DNA of 64,000 nucleotides from DATGLG01 sp035294245 (GCA_035294245.1 DATGLG010000042.1:62001-126000), one strand, 5' to 3'. Counted from the first letter of the stretch, positions 49,972 through 59,428 are shown. The notes: generated by a model from the sequence alone, not told the origin. Numbers and translations: made by a program.

Positions 49972-51471
49972 ATGGAGATTTCGTTCGGCGAGTTGGTGCT
50001 TCCCAAGAAGGGCGCCGTGGTTGTCGGTGTGCTCGCGGAAGGCAAACTCACCTCGAGTGCAGCGGGCTTGGACAAGGCGACCGGAGGTGCGCTTTCCCGC
50101 GCCATTGCCAACGGCCGCTTCAAAGGCAAGAAGGATCAGATCGCCGAGTTGGTGGCGCCCGGCGGCGTCAATTTGTCGCGCATCGTCATGGCTGGTTTTG
50201 GCAAGCCGGAGGAGCTCGATCTTGCCGCCATTCAAGGAATAGGCGGGCGCGTGCAGGCACAGCTCGCGGGCTCCGGCGAGAGAGAGGCATTCGTATTGCT
50301 GGATGTGCCGCGAGGCGTCAAGCTCGACGCGGCGAGCCTGGCGGCAAATCTCGCGTTCGGCGCGCGGCTGCGTTCTTATCGTTTCGACAAATACCTCACG
50401 AAGGAAAAGCCTGACGAGAAGCCAAGCCTCAGGAAACTCCATATTCTCTGCAATGGTGCTGGGAAGGCGCGTGCGGCCTATGCGCCCCTCGACAAGATCG
50501 CCGACGGCGTCTTCTTCACCCGCGACCTGGTTTCGGAGCCCGCCAACATTATCTATCCCGAGACCCTCGCCGCTCAGGCGAAGACGCTTGCCCGCCTTGG
50601 CGTCACGGTCGAAGTGCTCGATGAAAAGCGGATGGCGAAGCTCGGGATGGGTGCGCTGCTCGGGGTAGGTCAGGGGAGCGCCAAGCCGCCGAGGCTCGTC
50701 GTCATGCAATGGAAGGGCAATCCTCGCGCGAAGGACAAACGGCCCCTGGCCTTCATCGGCAAGGGCGTCACCTTCGATACGGGCGGCATTTCGCTCAAGC
50801 CTGCCGCCAATATGGAAGACATGAAATGGGACATGGGCGGCGCCGGCGTGGTCATGGGGCTGATGAAGGCGCTCGCCGGCCGCAAGGCGAAGGCCAATGT
50901 CGTGGGCGTTGCCGGGCTTGTCGAGAACATGCCGTCGGGAACGGCGCAGCGGCCCGGTGATATCGTCAAATCCATGTCAGGTCAAACGATCGAGGTCATC
51001 AATACCGATGCCGAGGGACGCCTCGTCCTCGCCGACGCCTTGTGGTACACGCAAAGCCGCTTCAAGCCTCGCTTCATGGTCAACCTTGCGACCCTCACGG
51101 GCGCGATCATCATCGCGCTTGGCCATGAATATGCGGGCCTGTTTTCGAACAATGACGAATTGGCCGAGCGCCTGATTGCGGCCGGGAAATTCGTCGGCGA
51201 GCCCGTGTGGCGCCTGCCCCTCGGCGACGAGTACGACAAGCAGATCAAGTCGGATGCCGCAGATATGAAGAATGTCGGCAACCGCGCAGCCGGCAGCATC
51301 ACGGCGGCGCAGTTCCTCCAGCGCTTCGTGAATGGCGTCCCCTGGGCGCATCTCGACATCGCCGGCGTGACCTGGGCCAGCAAGGACAAGCCCATTGTTC
51401 CGAAAGGGGGCACGGCGTTCGGCGTGCGGCTTCTGGAGCGTCTGGTCGCCGAGCACTACGAAGGCAAATAA
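49972..51471 (+). CDS. pepA: leucyl (cytosol) aminopeptidase
   Basis: 499 residues, M17 family. The di-zinc active site shows in GKGVTFDTGGISLKP, MKWDMGGAG and NTDAEGRLVLADAL, and the Lys of AFIGKGVTFD. The N-terminal macro-like domain occupies about residues 1-170. It forms a hexamer that removes N-terminal residues; E. coli PepA also binds DNA as XerH/XerCD accessory factor. It is followed by holC after 44 nt, the same pairing as in many proteobacteria. A start at 49972 is chosen as the first ATG with the usual MEISFG text. Confidence 0.95.
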   Translation: MEISFGELVLPKKGAVVVGVLAEGKLTSSAAGLDKATGGALSRAIANGRFKGKKDQIAELVAPGGVNLSRIVMAGFGKPEELDLAAIQGIGGRVQAQLAGSGEREAFVLLDVPRGVKLDAASLAANLAFGARLRSYRFDKYLTKEKPDEKPSLRKLHILCNGAGKARAAYAPLDKIADGVFFTRDLVSEPANIIYPETLAAQAKTLARLGVTVEVLDEKRMAKLGMGALLGVGQGSAKPPRLVVMQWKGNPRAKDKRPLAFIGKGVTFDTGGISLKPAANMEDMKWDMGGAGVVMGLMKALAGRKAKANVVGVAGLVENMPSGTAQRPGDIVKSMSGQTIEVINTDAEGRLVLADALWYTQSRFKPRFMVNLATLTGAIIIALGHEYAGLFSNNDELAERLIAAGKFVGEPVWRLPLGDEYDKQIKSDAADMKNVGNRAAGSITAAQFLQRFVNGVPWAHLDIAGVTWASKDKPIVPKGGTAFGVRLLERLVAEHYEGK

Positions 51472-51515
51472 AGGCGGTCGATGCCCCATGGGGGAAGCCG
51501 CGCGGGTCGCCTGCG

Positions 51516-51965
51516 ATGACCGAGATCTGGTTCTACCATCTGCAGCGCCAAAGCCTGGAAGCCGTGCTCCCTGCACTTCTCGAGAAGGTGCTCGCAGCGG
51601 GGAAGCGCGCCGTCGTGATGCTTGGCTCCGAGGAGCGCAGCGAGGCCGTCAATAATCTGCTTTGGACCTATAACGACCGCGGCTTTCTCCCCCACGGCAG
51701 CGCGCGCGACGGCTTTCCGAGCGAGCAGCCGATCTGGCTGACGACCAATGACGAGAATCCAAACAACAGCGAGATCCTGGTGCTGACGGAGGGGGCGCGG
51801 TCGGCGCATCTCGACCGCTACCAGCGTTGCCTCGAGCTTTTTGACGGTAACGACGCCGAAGCGGTGGCGAGCGCAAGGCTACGATGGAAAAGCTACAAGG
51901 AAGCCGGGCATGACGTGGCCTATTGGCAACAGGATGCGCGGGGTCGGTGGGAACGGAAAGGGTAG
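51516..51965 (+). CDS. holC: DNA polymerase III subunit chi
   Basis: 149 residues from MTEIWFYHLQRQSLEAVLPALLEK. The chi fold: RAVVMLGSEERSEAVNNLLWTYNDRGFLPHG and PIWLTTNDENPNNSEILVL. Chi links the clamp-loader to SSB during lagging-strand synthesis. It closely follows pepA, as in E. coli and alphaproteobacteria. The C-terminal end (AYWQQDARGRWERKG) is typical. Confidence 0.94.
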   Translation: MTEIWFYHLQRQSLEAVLPALLEKVLAAGKRAVVMLGSEERSEAVNNLLWTYNDRGFLPHGSARDGFPSEQPIWLTTNDENPNNSEILVLTEGARSAHLDRYQRCLELFDGNDAEAVASARLRWKSYKEAGHDVAYWQQDARGRWERKG

Positions 51966-52054
51966 GCGAGCGGCGACGACTGCAGCAAACGAGAGGGGCC
52001 GCCCCGTAGGGCGGCCCATGCACAAAGGCGAAAACGCGATCTCGCGAAGCTAGG

Positions 52055-52285
52055 CTATAGATTGCCCTTCTTGGTCTGGTCGTAGAGATAGCCCGCGCCG
52101 GCGCCCACCGCACCGCCGATGGCAGTGCCGCACCAGACGCAGCCGGTCAGCGCACCGCCAATGGCGCCGCCAACAGCGCCGATGGCGCCGCCGCTCAAGG
52201 TCCGTTGCTGCGTATCGTTCATATTCGAACATGCAGCAGTTCCCAATAGAGCCAGCGCCGCGATGGGCATGAGCACGCGTTTCAT
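52055..52285 (-). CDS. glycine-zipper lipoprotein (small)
   Basis: 76 residues from MKRVLMPIAALALLGTAACS, lipobox with Cys about 19. The mature part has a glycine zipper (GGAIGAVGGAIGGALTGC, GGAVGAGAGYLYDQTKKG), as in SlyB/YMGG-type outer-membrane lipoproteins. Two extra Cys (GCVWCG) lie in the hydrophobic zone. Membrane-inserting helices are expected. It is alone on its strand, 240 bp from the ABC-F gene. Confidence 0.82.
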   Translation of the reverse strand: MKRVLMPIAALALLGTAACSNMNDTQQRTLSGGAIGAVGGAIGGALTGCVWCGTAIGGAVGAGAGYLYDQTKKGNL

Positions 52286-52525
52286 GATGGTGTCTCCATT
52301 CTCTCTTGTATCGGCTTCGGCGCGTCACCTTTGCCTATGCCGAGCGCATTTCCCAAAGCAACATCGCGCTTCCGCGGGGAAGGCGATATGACGTTCATCA
52401 CAGCAGTCGATTCATCGCCAATGATCGTAAAGCCGGTTACCCAGCCCGCTAACCTCCCGGGAATCACATAAGGAAAATGCCTGCAAGCCGCCAGAGGCAA
52501 AAAAGAGGCAAATTTAGGTACCCGG

Positions 52526-54418
52526 CTAACCTCTTGATGCGGCTTCCAGCATCGTCTGGGCTTCCAGCCAGGCCTCCTCCGCGCGCAGCAATTCCTTTTG
52601 CAGATCGCGAAGCTTGATATGGAGCTCGGTCAGCTGGTGCGGAGTACCCGTATAGGCTGCGGGGTCGGCGAGCTCGCCCTCGACCCTCTCCTTCTCGGCG
52701 GCCAGCCGCTCCATGCGGGACTCGGCGTCTGCGGCTTGTCTCCTGAGGTGGGCGACCGCCGCCCGTGACTCGGCGGCAAATCGGCGCGTCTCTTTCTTGC
52801 CGGGACGCGCAGAGACGGTTTGTCGTTTTTGCGAGGCCACGTCGCCGGCTTTCCCACGTCGCTCGTCGAGAAGAAGAGCGCGATAATCATCGAGGTTCCC
52901 GTCATAGGTACGCACAGCGCCGTCCTTGACCAGCCAGAGCCGGTCGGCGGTGAGCTCGATCAGGTGCACATCGTGGCTGACAAGGACGACGGCGCCTTCA
53001 TAGGCGTTGAGCGCCTCGATAAGCGCTTCCCGCGCATCGATGTCGAGATGGTTCGACGGCTCGTCGAGCAGCATGAGATGCGGTGCTTGCCGGCTCATCA
53101 ATGCGAATAACAAGCGAGCCTTCTCGCCACCGGAAAGGGAGCCGACGGCGATCTCGGCGCGCTCCTGGGAGAAGCCGAAGCGGCCGAGTTGCGCCCGCGT
53201 CGCAGCCTCGTCCGCCTTGGGCATGAGCTGCGCCATATGCTCGTACGGCGTTCGCGTGAGGTCGAGCTCGTCGACTTGGTGTTGGGCGAAGTAGCCGATC
53301 TTGAGCTTGCCCGAGACGCGGCGCTGGCCGGCGCTCGGGGCAAGGCGGCCCGCGAGAAGCTTGATCAAGGTCGATTTTCCGTTGCCGTTGGCGCCGAGGA
53401 GGGCAATGCGATCTTCTTCGTCGATCCGCAACGAGAGATCGCGCAGGACCGGCGCGGCGCCATAGCCGACGGAGACATTGTCCAGGACGAGAAGAGGAGG
53501 GGAAAGTGGTTCTGGGGATGGGAAATCGAAGCGCATGTCCTTTTCGCCGACCACCTCGGCGATAGGCTCCATGCGGGCAAGCGCCTTGAGCCGGCTTTGC
53601 GCCTGGCGCGCTTTCGTGGCCTTGGCCCTGAAGCGGTCGACGAAGGCCTGGATCCGGCGCCGCTCGGCGGCCTGGCGGGCGGCGAGGGCGGCCTGATGGG
53701 CGAGGCGCTCGCGGCGCGTGCGCTCGAAGCGGTCATAGCCGCCGCTATAGAGCGTAAGCTTGCCGCTCTCGATGTGGAGAATGCGATCAGCGACCTTGTT
53801 AAGCAGCTCCCGGTCATGGCTGACGATGATGACCGTATGCGGGTAGCTTGCGAGGAAGGATTCGAGCCATAACGCGGCTTCGAGATCGAGGTGGTTGGTC
53901 GGTTCGTCAAGCAACAGGAAGTCGGGTGCGGCGAAGAGGGCTGCGGCCAAGGCGACGCGCATTCGCCAGCCTCCGGAAAAGGACGAGAGCGGTCGCGCCT
54001 GAGCGTTGGCGTCAAACCCCAATCCGGCAAGGATGCGTCCGGCTCGGGCCGTCGCGCGATGGGCTTCGATATCGGCCAGTCGCTGATGGATATCCGCGAT
54101 TCGCTGGGGGTCGGTTTCGCGGACGGTCTGCGCGAGGAGATCTGTGCGTTCGGCATCCGCCCGCAGAACGAAATCGAGCAGGCTTTCCTCGCTCGAGGGC
54201 ATGTCTTGGGCCACCTTGCCGAGCCGGCATCCGGGAGCAATCTGCACGTTACCGCCATCGGGCTCGAGACTGCCATCGATGAGTCGCAGCAACGTCGTCT
54301 TCCCCGCGCCGTTTCGCCCGACCAGCCCGACGCGCGCGCCCGCGGCGATGGTGGCCGAGGCGCGATCGAAGAGGGTGCGACCGCCGACGCGGTAAACGAG
54401 ATCGTTGATTTGCAGCAT
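52526..54418 (-). CDS. ABC-F family ATPase, YheS-like
   Basis: 630 residues. Two ABC domains: Walker A GRNGAGKTTLL (about 37) and GANGNGKSTLI (about 340), signatures LSSFSGGWRMRVALA and VGSLSGGEKARLLF, Walker B LLLDEPTNHLD and LMLLDEPSNHLD. The interdomain linker contains FVDRFRAKATKARQAQSRLKALARM, the type in E. coli YheS. A coiled-coil tail ends the protein (ADAESRMERLAAEKERVEGEL). ABC-F proteins bind the ribosome E site and rescue stalled translation. No transmembrane segment. Divergent from ndk. Confidence 0.93.
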   Translation of the reverse strand: MLQINDLVYRVGGRTLFDRASATIAAGARVGLVGRNGAGKTTLLRLIDGSLEPDGGNVQIAPGCRLGKVAQDMPSSEESLLDFVLRADAERTDLLAQTVRETDPQRIADIHQRLADIEAHRATARAGRILAGLGFDANAQARPLSSFSGGWRMRVALAAALFAAPDFLLLDEPTNHLDLEAALWLESFLASYPHTVIIVSHDRELLNKVADRILHIESGKLTLYSGGYDRFERTRRERLAHQAALAARQAAERRRIQAFVDRFRAKATKARQAQSRLKALARMEPIAEVVGEKDMRFDFPSPEPLSPPLLVLDNVSVGYGAAPVLRDLSLRIDEEDRIALLGANGNGKSTLIKLLAGRLAPSAGQRRVSGKLKIGYFAQHQVDELDLTRTPYEHMAQLMPKADEAATRAQLGRFGFSQERAEIAVGSLSGGEKARLLFALMSRQAPHLMLLDEPSNHLDIDAREALIEALNAYEGAVVLVSHDVHLIELTADRLWLVKDGAVRTYDGNLDDYRALLLDERRGKAGDVASQKRQTVSARPGKKETRRFAAESRAAVAHLRRQAADAESRMERLAAEKERVEGELADPAAYTGTPHQLTELHIKLRDLQKELLRAEEAWLEAQTMLEAASRG

Positions 54419-54535
54419 GCGGGGCCTGTTGCGGCGGCGTGATACAGCGGTTGCCCTTCCGGCTCAAGGCGTCTATAAGCCCGCCCCATTATTTGCCCCG
54501 CCCTCAATCATCCCCGGAAAGGAGTGACGGCACCC

Positions 54536-54958
54536 ATGGCTGTGGAACGGACGCTCTCGATCATCAAGCCCGATGCCACGCGGCGGAATCTGACCGGCCA
54601 AATCAATGCCCGCTTCGAGGCGGCCGGCCTCCGCATCGTCGCCCAGAGACGACTTCGACTCTCCTTGGAGCAGGCGCAAAAATTCTACGCCGTGCATAAG
54701 GAGCGGCCGTTCTTCGCCAGCCTCTGCAAGTTCATGACCTCCGGTCCGGTCGTGGTTCAGGTGCTCGAGGGCGAAGCCGCCATCGCCCAGAATCGGGAGG
54801 TGATGGGGGCGACCAATCCCGCCAATGCCGCGCCCGGCACGATCCGCAAGGATTTCGCCGAGTCGATCGAGGCCAATTCCGTGCACGGCTCCGACTCGCC
54901 GGAAACGGCAAGGGAAGAAATATCTTTCTTTTTCAGCGAGTTAGATATAGTCGGCTAG
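54536..54958 (+). CDS. ndk: nucleoside diphosphate kinase
   Basis: 140 residues from MAVERTLSIIKPDATRRNLTGQI. Active-site His is in ANSVHGSDSPE; PNPANAAPGT-like GATNPANAAPGTIRKDF is present. It phosphorylates NDPs to NTPs using ATP. GGAAAGGAG lies about 15-20 nt upstream. An in-frame start at 54524 has no better site. Divergent from the ABC-F gene. Confidence 0.97.
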   Translation: MAVERTLSIIKPDATRRNLTGQINARFEAAGLRIVAQRRLRLSLEQAQKFYAVHKERPFFASLCKFMTSGPVVVQVLEGEAAIAQNREVMGATNPANAAPGTIRKDFAESIEANSVHGSDSPETAREEISFFFSELDIVG

Positions 54959-55016
54959 CCAAGCAAGCGCGCCGCAGTAGTCTCCCGCCATGGCGCGGCG
55001 CTCAGAGGCAAATATC

Positions 55017-55139
55017 CTACAGGAAGAACAGGGCCAAAAGGACGAGGACGCCGACAACCCCGGCAGCACCAAAAAACATCATCTTGACGAAACCGTGCCA
55101 GGTTTCGAGATGCTGCTGCAGATCGTTTTCCATCGCCAT
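55017..55139 (-). CDS. aa3-type cytochrome c oxidase subunit IV
   Basis: 40 residues (MAMENDLQQHLETWHGFVKM then MFFGAAGVVGVLVLLALFFL). The opening acidic helix with the WHGFVK box and a single hydrophobic helix match the bacterial COX4_pro_2 type, a small subunit of alphaproteobacterial aa3 oxidases. The gene is distant from any ctaC/ctaD/ctaE, lying beside ndk and purN. Two ATGs are possible, at 55139 and 55133. Confidence 0.75.
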   Translation of the reverse strand: MAMENDLQQHLETWHGFVKMMFFGAAGVVGVLVLLALFFL

Positions 55140-55216
55140 GGCTTAACCCCAATCCCAAGTCACCCGTAGATGGTCGTCATAGTACAGGCGCCCAGAGTGG
55201 GCAAGGGTGTACGGGC

Positions 55217-55867
55217 TCAATCCTGCGGGCTGAAGCTCACGGCGCTGGGCCAATCCGCGCCATCGATGAGGACCCGATTGCCGCTGACGCGTGCACGGCC
55301 CTCGGCGACCAGGCGTAGTGCTCGCGGGTAGCAATGGTGCTCGGCGTCGAGGACCCGCGCGGCGAGAGAGTCGACATCGTCGCCCGGCATGACGGGCACC
55401 ACGGCCTGCATGATGATGGGGCCGTGATCCATCTCAGGACGCACGAAATGCACCGTGCAGCCATGCCAGCGCACGCCGGCCTCGAGCGCGCGCGCGTGGG
55501 TATTGAGGCCGGGAAAGGCGGGGAGCAGCGCCGGATGGATGTTGATGAGGCGATCCCGCCACGCTTCCACGAATCCCGGCGTCAGCAGGCGCATAAAGCC
55601 CGCGAGGCACACGAGATCGACCTCTGCCGTCCTCAGCTCTCGGTCGATGGCCGCGTCGAACGCCTCTCTCGTCGCAAATTTGCGATGCTCGATGAGCTTG
55701 GCCGGAATGCCCGCCGCGGTCGCGCGGGCCATGCCTTGCGCGCCGGGCTCATTGGAAATGACGAGGGCAATCTCGCCGGGATAATCGGAAGCGGCGCAGG
55801 CATCGATCAGGGTCTGCAAATTGCTCCCCCGACCGGAGACGAGCACGGCCGTCTTCACGCGGGCCAT
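55217..55867 (-). CDS. purN: phosphoribosylglycinamide formyltransferase
   Basis: 216 residues. VLVSGRGSNLQTLIDAC, catalytic Asn/His region LINIHPALLPAFPGLNTHARALEAGV, and Asp in PEMDHGPIIMQA. It formylates GAR using 10-formyl-THF. The ATG overlaps the purM stop by 13 nt: coupled. C-terminal extra residues after VLIDGADWP are variable. Confidence 0.96.
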   Translation of the reverse strand: MARVKTAVLVSGRGSNLQTLIDACAASDYPGEIALVISNEPGAQGMARATAAGIPAKLIEHRKFATREAFDAAIDRELRTAEVDLVCLAGFMRLLTPGFVEAWRDRLINIHPALLPAFPGLNTHARALEAGVRWHGCTVHFVRPEMDHGPIIMQAVVPVMPGDDVDSLAARVLDAEHHCYPRALRLVAEGRARVSGNRVLIDGADWPSAVSFSPQD

Positions 55868-56919
55868 GCCGTTTCCATTCCGGCAATCGTTACCCTGGCC
55901 TCGCCTGTCGGAGCGCTTGCAACCCTGCCGATACGGTAGACCTTCTCGCCGGCCTCTGCGAGCAGGCTGGTCGCGGCCTCGACGTCATCGGCGCGGACGA
56001 TCGCCACCATGCCGATGCCGCAGTTAAAGGTCCGAGCAAGCTCATAGGACGAAATTCGCGCACTCCGCTTGAGCCACGAGAACACGGGAGGAAGAGGCCA
56101 CTGTGCCGCGTCGAGCTCGACGGCGGTTCCCCTCGGCAAGACCCGGGGGATGTTCTCGATCAGCCCGCCGCCGGTGATGTGGGCCAAGGCCTGGATCTTG
56201 CCCGCGCGCACCGCGGCGAGGCAGCTGCGGACATAAATGCGGGTCGGGGTCAAAAGCGCGTCGCCAAGGCTCCGGGCGGTGTCGAAGGGGGTGGGAGACC
56301 GGTAGTCAAGCGCGAGATCGTCGACCACGCGACGGACGAGAGAAAATCCGTTCGAATGCACCCCGGAAGAGGCGAGGCCGAGGACGAGGTCTCCCGCGCG
56401 AACGCCGTCGCCGGTCAGAACCTTGCCCCGTTCCGCCGCACCCACCGCGAAGCCGGCGATGTCATAATCGCCGTCGGCATACATGCCGGGCATCTCGGCG
56501 GTTTCGCCGCCGATCAGCGCGCAACCGGCTTCCCGGCAACCACGGGCAATGCCGTCGACGATCGCCCGTCCCAGAGCGACCTCGAGCCTGCCGGTCGCGA
56601 AATAATCCAGCATGAAGAGCGGCTCGGCACCCTGGACGATCAGATCGTTGACGCACATGGCGACAAGATCGATGCCGATGCCATCATGCCGGCCGGCGGC
56701 GACGGCGACCTTCAATTTGGTGCCGACCCCATCGGTCGTCGCCACCAGTATGGGATCGCTATACCCGGCGGCCTTGAGATCGAAGAGCGCCCCGAATCCG
56801 CCAAGGGCGGCGTCGGCCCCTCGGCGTCGCGTGCTACGCGCCAAAGGTTTGATCGCCTCGACGAGCGCATTGCCAGCGTCGATGTCGACGCCCGCGTCCT
56901 TGTAGCTCCGGGTGGTAAT
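55855..56919 (-). CDS. purM: phosphoribosylformylglycinamidine cyclo-ligase, apparent ATT start
   Basis: 354 residues if translation begins at the ATT at 56919, reading M-TTRSYKDAGVDIDAGN then EAIKPLARSTRRRGADAALG, the normal PurM N-terminus. GAGGA lies 4 nt upstream of the ATT. No ATG, GTG, TTG or CTG is in frame between an upstream stop (about 56955) and this conserved text; the first common start is TTG at 56844, which would delete 25 conserved residues. AIR synthetase motifs TTDGVGTKLKVA, MCVNDLIVQGAEPLFMLDYFATGRL and AHITGGGLIENIPRVLP are present. A sequencing error or ATT initiation are both possible. Confidence 0.9.
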   Translation of the reverse strand: MTTRSYKDAGVDIDAGNALVEAIKPLARSTRRRGADAALGGFGALFDLKAAGYSDPILVATTDGVGTKLKVAVAAGRHDGIGIDLVAMCVNDLIVQGAEPLFMLDYFATGRLEVALGRAIVDGIARGCREAGCALIGGETAEMPGMYADGDYDIAGFAVGAAERGKVLTGDGVRAGDLVLGLASSGVHSNGFSLVRRVVDDLALDYRSPTPFDTARSLGDALLTPTRIYVRSCLAAVRAGKIQALAHITGGGLIENIPRVLPRGTAVELDAAQWPLPPVFSWLKRSARISSYELARTFNCGIGMVAIVRADDVEAATSLLAEAGEKVYRIGRVASAPTGEARVTIAGMETAWPA

Positions 56920-57003
56920 GGCTTCCTCGCTATGATGAGAGGCGGTATAAGGTCAAAGGCAATAGGTTATTCGCCGACAATACTTGATCCGGACTGGTTT
57001 GCA

Positions 57004-58173
57004 ATGTTCCAGCAACGCTGCAGCTTGGGTTTCATGCTGCGTGCAGAGTTCCGCGTCGCGCTTGCCGGCCTTGCGCTGGCGGCTGCGCTGGGCTGCGCGG
57101 CGAGTGCTCGGGCCGCGGAAAGCTCGGGCGACGTCTTCACCGTAAAGGACGTGGCCGTCGACGCGACGGCGGCGACCGCCGCCGCAGCCCGTGAGCAGGC
57201 AATCGCAGAGGGCGAGCGGACGGCTTTTCAGCGCCTGCTTGCGCGCCTCACGCTGCGGCAAGACGAGGCGCACCGGCCCAAGCCCAGCAATACCGCTCTG
57301 ACGGATCTGGTCGAAGGGTTCGAGGTTCAGCAGGAGAAGAACTCGCCTGTCCGCTACATCGCGACGTTGACGTATCACTTCAAGCCTCATGCGATCGAGC
57401 AGCTCCTGCGGGACAACGGCGTCGCATTTGCGGAGACCGTCAGCAAGCCCGTCCTCGTATTGCCGGTCCTCCGCTCTGGCAATACCCTGGCCCTTTGGGA
57501 TGATCCCAATCCTTGGCGCATGGCGTGGGCGGGACTGCCGCCGGCCGATGGGCTCGTCCCCTTCATCGTTCCGCTGGGCGACATCAACGATATGGCTGAC
57601 ATCAAGGCCGACGAAGCCGCGCAAGGCGATCAGGAGAAATTGCGCAAGATCGGCGCTCGCTATGGCGCCGGCTCGGAGCTCGTGGCCGTCGCGACGCCGG
57701 GCGGAAGCCAGGACAAAGGCGGGGACTCGCTCAGCATTTCCGTTACCCGTTACGGCGATGGGTTGCAGCCCCAGACGGTCGTGACGACGGTATCGGGTCA
57801 GTCCGGCGAGACGATGGACACTCTCTTGCCGCGTGCGGCGCTTCAAGTGGAGGCCGACACGACCGAGCGCTGGAAAGCGGACAATCTCCTCCATTTCGAC
57901 CAGACGCAGGAGGCGACGATCTCGGTGCCGATCACCGGGCTCGAGGATTGGGTCAAGGTGCGGCAGCGCTTGGACAAGGTCGCCCTCATCAGCCGGTTGC
58001 AGCTCGTCTATCTCTCGCGCAGCGAGGCCCGGATCGACGTGAATTACATCGGAGATCCGGCCCAGCTGAAGCTGGCGCTCGCGCAGCGGGACTTGATGCT
58101 GACCGACGAGGGGGGAGGGATGGTCCTTCACCTGAGCGCGCCTGGAGCCTCCGCGGGAACGTCCCAGCCATGA
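57004..58173 (+). CDS. DUF2066 domain-containing exported protein
   Basis: 389 residues (ATG at 57004; ATG at 57034 gives a more usual signal peptide, MLRAEFRVALAGLALAAALG). Cleavage near ASARA. The mature protein has the DUF2066 pattern: VFTVKDVAVDATAATAAAAREQAIAEGERTAF, and RYIATLTYHFKPHAIEQLLRDNGVAF. Function is unknown; in alphaproteobacteria it lies between purM and the AI-2E permease/hdaA. It is divergent from purM. No lipobox. Confidence 0.8.
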   Translation: MFQQRCSLGFMLRAEFRVALAGLALAAALGCAASARAAESSGDVFTVKDVAVDATAATAAAAREQAIAEGERTAFQRLLARLTLRQDEAHRPKPSNTALTDLVEGFEVQQEKNSPVRYIATLTYHFKPHAIEQLLRDNGVAFAETVSKPVLVLPVLRSGNTLALWDDPNPWRMAWAGLPPADGLVPFIVPLGDINDMADIKADEAAQGDQEKLRKIGARYGAGSELVAVATPGGSQDKGGDSLSISVTRYGDGLQPQTVVTTVSGQSGETMDTLLPRAALQVEADTTERWKADNLLHFDQTQEATISVPITGLEDWVKVRQRLDKVALISRLQLVYLSRSEARIDVNYIGDPAQLKLALAQRDLMLTDEGGGMVLHLSAPGASAGTSQP

Positions 58174-58342
58174 GGTGGAGGCGGACGCGCCATCTTGGTC
58201 AAGTCCGATATGATAGTCCCGCCGAGCGCGGCAATTGGTCCCGCGGACGCCGGGCCGATCCGCGGCTCGTCATGGTCGTAAAGGGCCGTTTCACGGTGGC
58301 CCACCGGCTCCCCGTGCGGATCGTTGCAATGGGGAAGATGGG
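58174..58342. other. 169-bp gap, no gene seen
   Basis: Between the DUF2066 gene and the permease. Only the permease ribosome site (GGGGAAGA) near its end is recognised. Confidence 0.5.
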
Positions 58343-59428
58343 GTGAGCTCCGGGCGTCATTGGCGGTTTTGGGGCGCGTGCCTCGTTGCCGCGGGGGTTG
58401 TTTTATACCTGCTGAGCGGCGTGCTGCTGCCGTTCGTCGCCGGGATGGCGGTTGCCTATATCCTCGATCCGGTTGCGGATCGCCTGGAGCGATGGGGATG
58501 CTCGCGCACGCTCGCGACGAGCCTTCTCACGGCTGCCTTCTTTCTCGGCCTGATCCTCGCCTTTTTCTGCCTTGTTCCGATCCTCCAATCGCAGACCGCG
58601 GGCTTTGCCAAGCGATTGCCGCACTATCTCGACCTGCTTCGGGACAATGTCACCGGTTGGGTGCAAAGCATCGAGATGCGCATCAATCCGGCCGATGCAG
58701 AGAGGTTGCGGGCCGCGGCCGGTGATTTTGCCGGCAAGGTCGTGACCTGGCTCGGCGCGTTGCTCGGGGGCTTGTGGAGTGGCGGCTTGGCGCTCGTCAA
58801 CCTCGTCTCCCTGATCGTCATCACGCCGATCGTCGCGTTCTATCTGTTACGCGACTGGGATCGCCTCGTGAGCCGGATGGATAGCTGGCTTCCGAGAGAG
58901 CATGCGCCGGTCATCCGACTTTTGATGCGCGAGATCAACGATACGCTCGCCGGATTTGCGCGTGGCCAAGCCCTCGTCTGCCTTTTCCTGGGGACGTTCT
59001 ATGCCGCCGGACTGTCGATCGTGGGGCTCGATTTCGGCTTGATCGTTGGCATCGTCGCCGGCTTCCTTTCATTCATACCGTTCGTGGGCACGATCGGCGG
59101 CTTCGTCGTCAGCGTCGGCTTGGCCTTTCTTCAATTCTCCGATTGGAAATGGATTGCTGCGACGGCGGGCGTTTTCATCACGGGCCATCTCATCGAGGCC
59201 AATCTCCTGACGCCGAAACTGGTCGGCGAACGAGTGGGGCTGCATCCGGTCTGGATCATTTTCGCCCTGCTTGCGGGAGGTGCGCTGCTCGGCTTCGTCG
59301 GCGTGCTATTGGCCGTGCCCGTCGCGGCCGCCGCAGGGGTGCTTGCGCGCTTTGCTCTCAAGCGCTATCTGGCGAGCCCGCTCTATAGCGGCGGCTCCGA
59401 ATCAGGCGGCGGCGGCGCCGCGGCGTGA
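58343..59428 (+). CDS. AI-2E family transporter (PerM/YhhT-like permease)
   Basis: 361 residues, GTG start (MSSGRHWRFWGACLVAAG) with GGGGAAGA upstream. About eight hydrophobic helices. Family marks are LPFVAGMAVAYILDPVADRLERWG, LSLIVITPIVAFYLLRDWDRL, and GRGQALVCLFLGTFYAAGLS-like text (FARGQALVCLFLGTFYAAGL), ending with GERVGLHPVWIIFALLAGGALLGFVGVLLAVP. AI-2 export is not proven for these proteins; many carry other substrates or ions. Ends with GTGA into hdaA. Confidence 0.88.
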   Translation: MSSGRHWRFWGACLVAAGVVLYLLSGVLLPFVAGMAVAYILDPVADRLERWGCSRTLATSLLTAAFFLGLILAFFCLVPILQSQTAGFAKRLPHYLDLLRDNVTGWVQSIEMRINPADAERLRAAAGDFAGKVVTWLGALLGGLWSGGLALVNLVSLIVITPIVAFYLLRDWDRLVSRMDSWLPREHAPVIRLLMREINDTLAGFARGQALVCLFLGTFYAAGLSIVGLDFGLIVGIVAGFLSFIPFVGTIGGFVVSVGLAFLQFSDWKWIAATAGVFITGHLIEANLLTPKLVGERVGLHPVWIIFALLAGGALLGFVGVLLAVPVAAAAGVLARFALKRYLASPLYSGGSESGGGGAAA

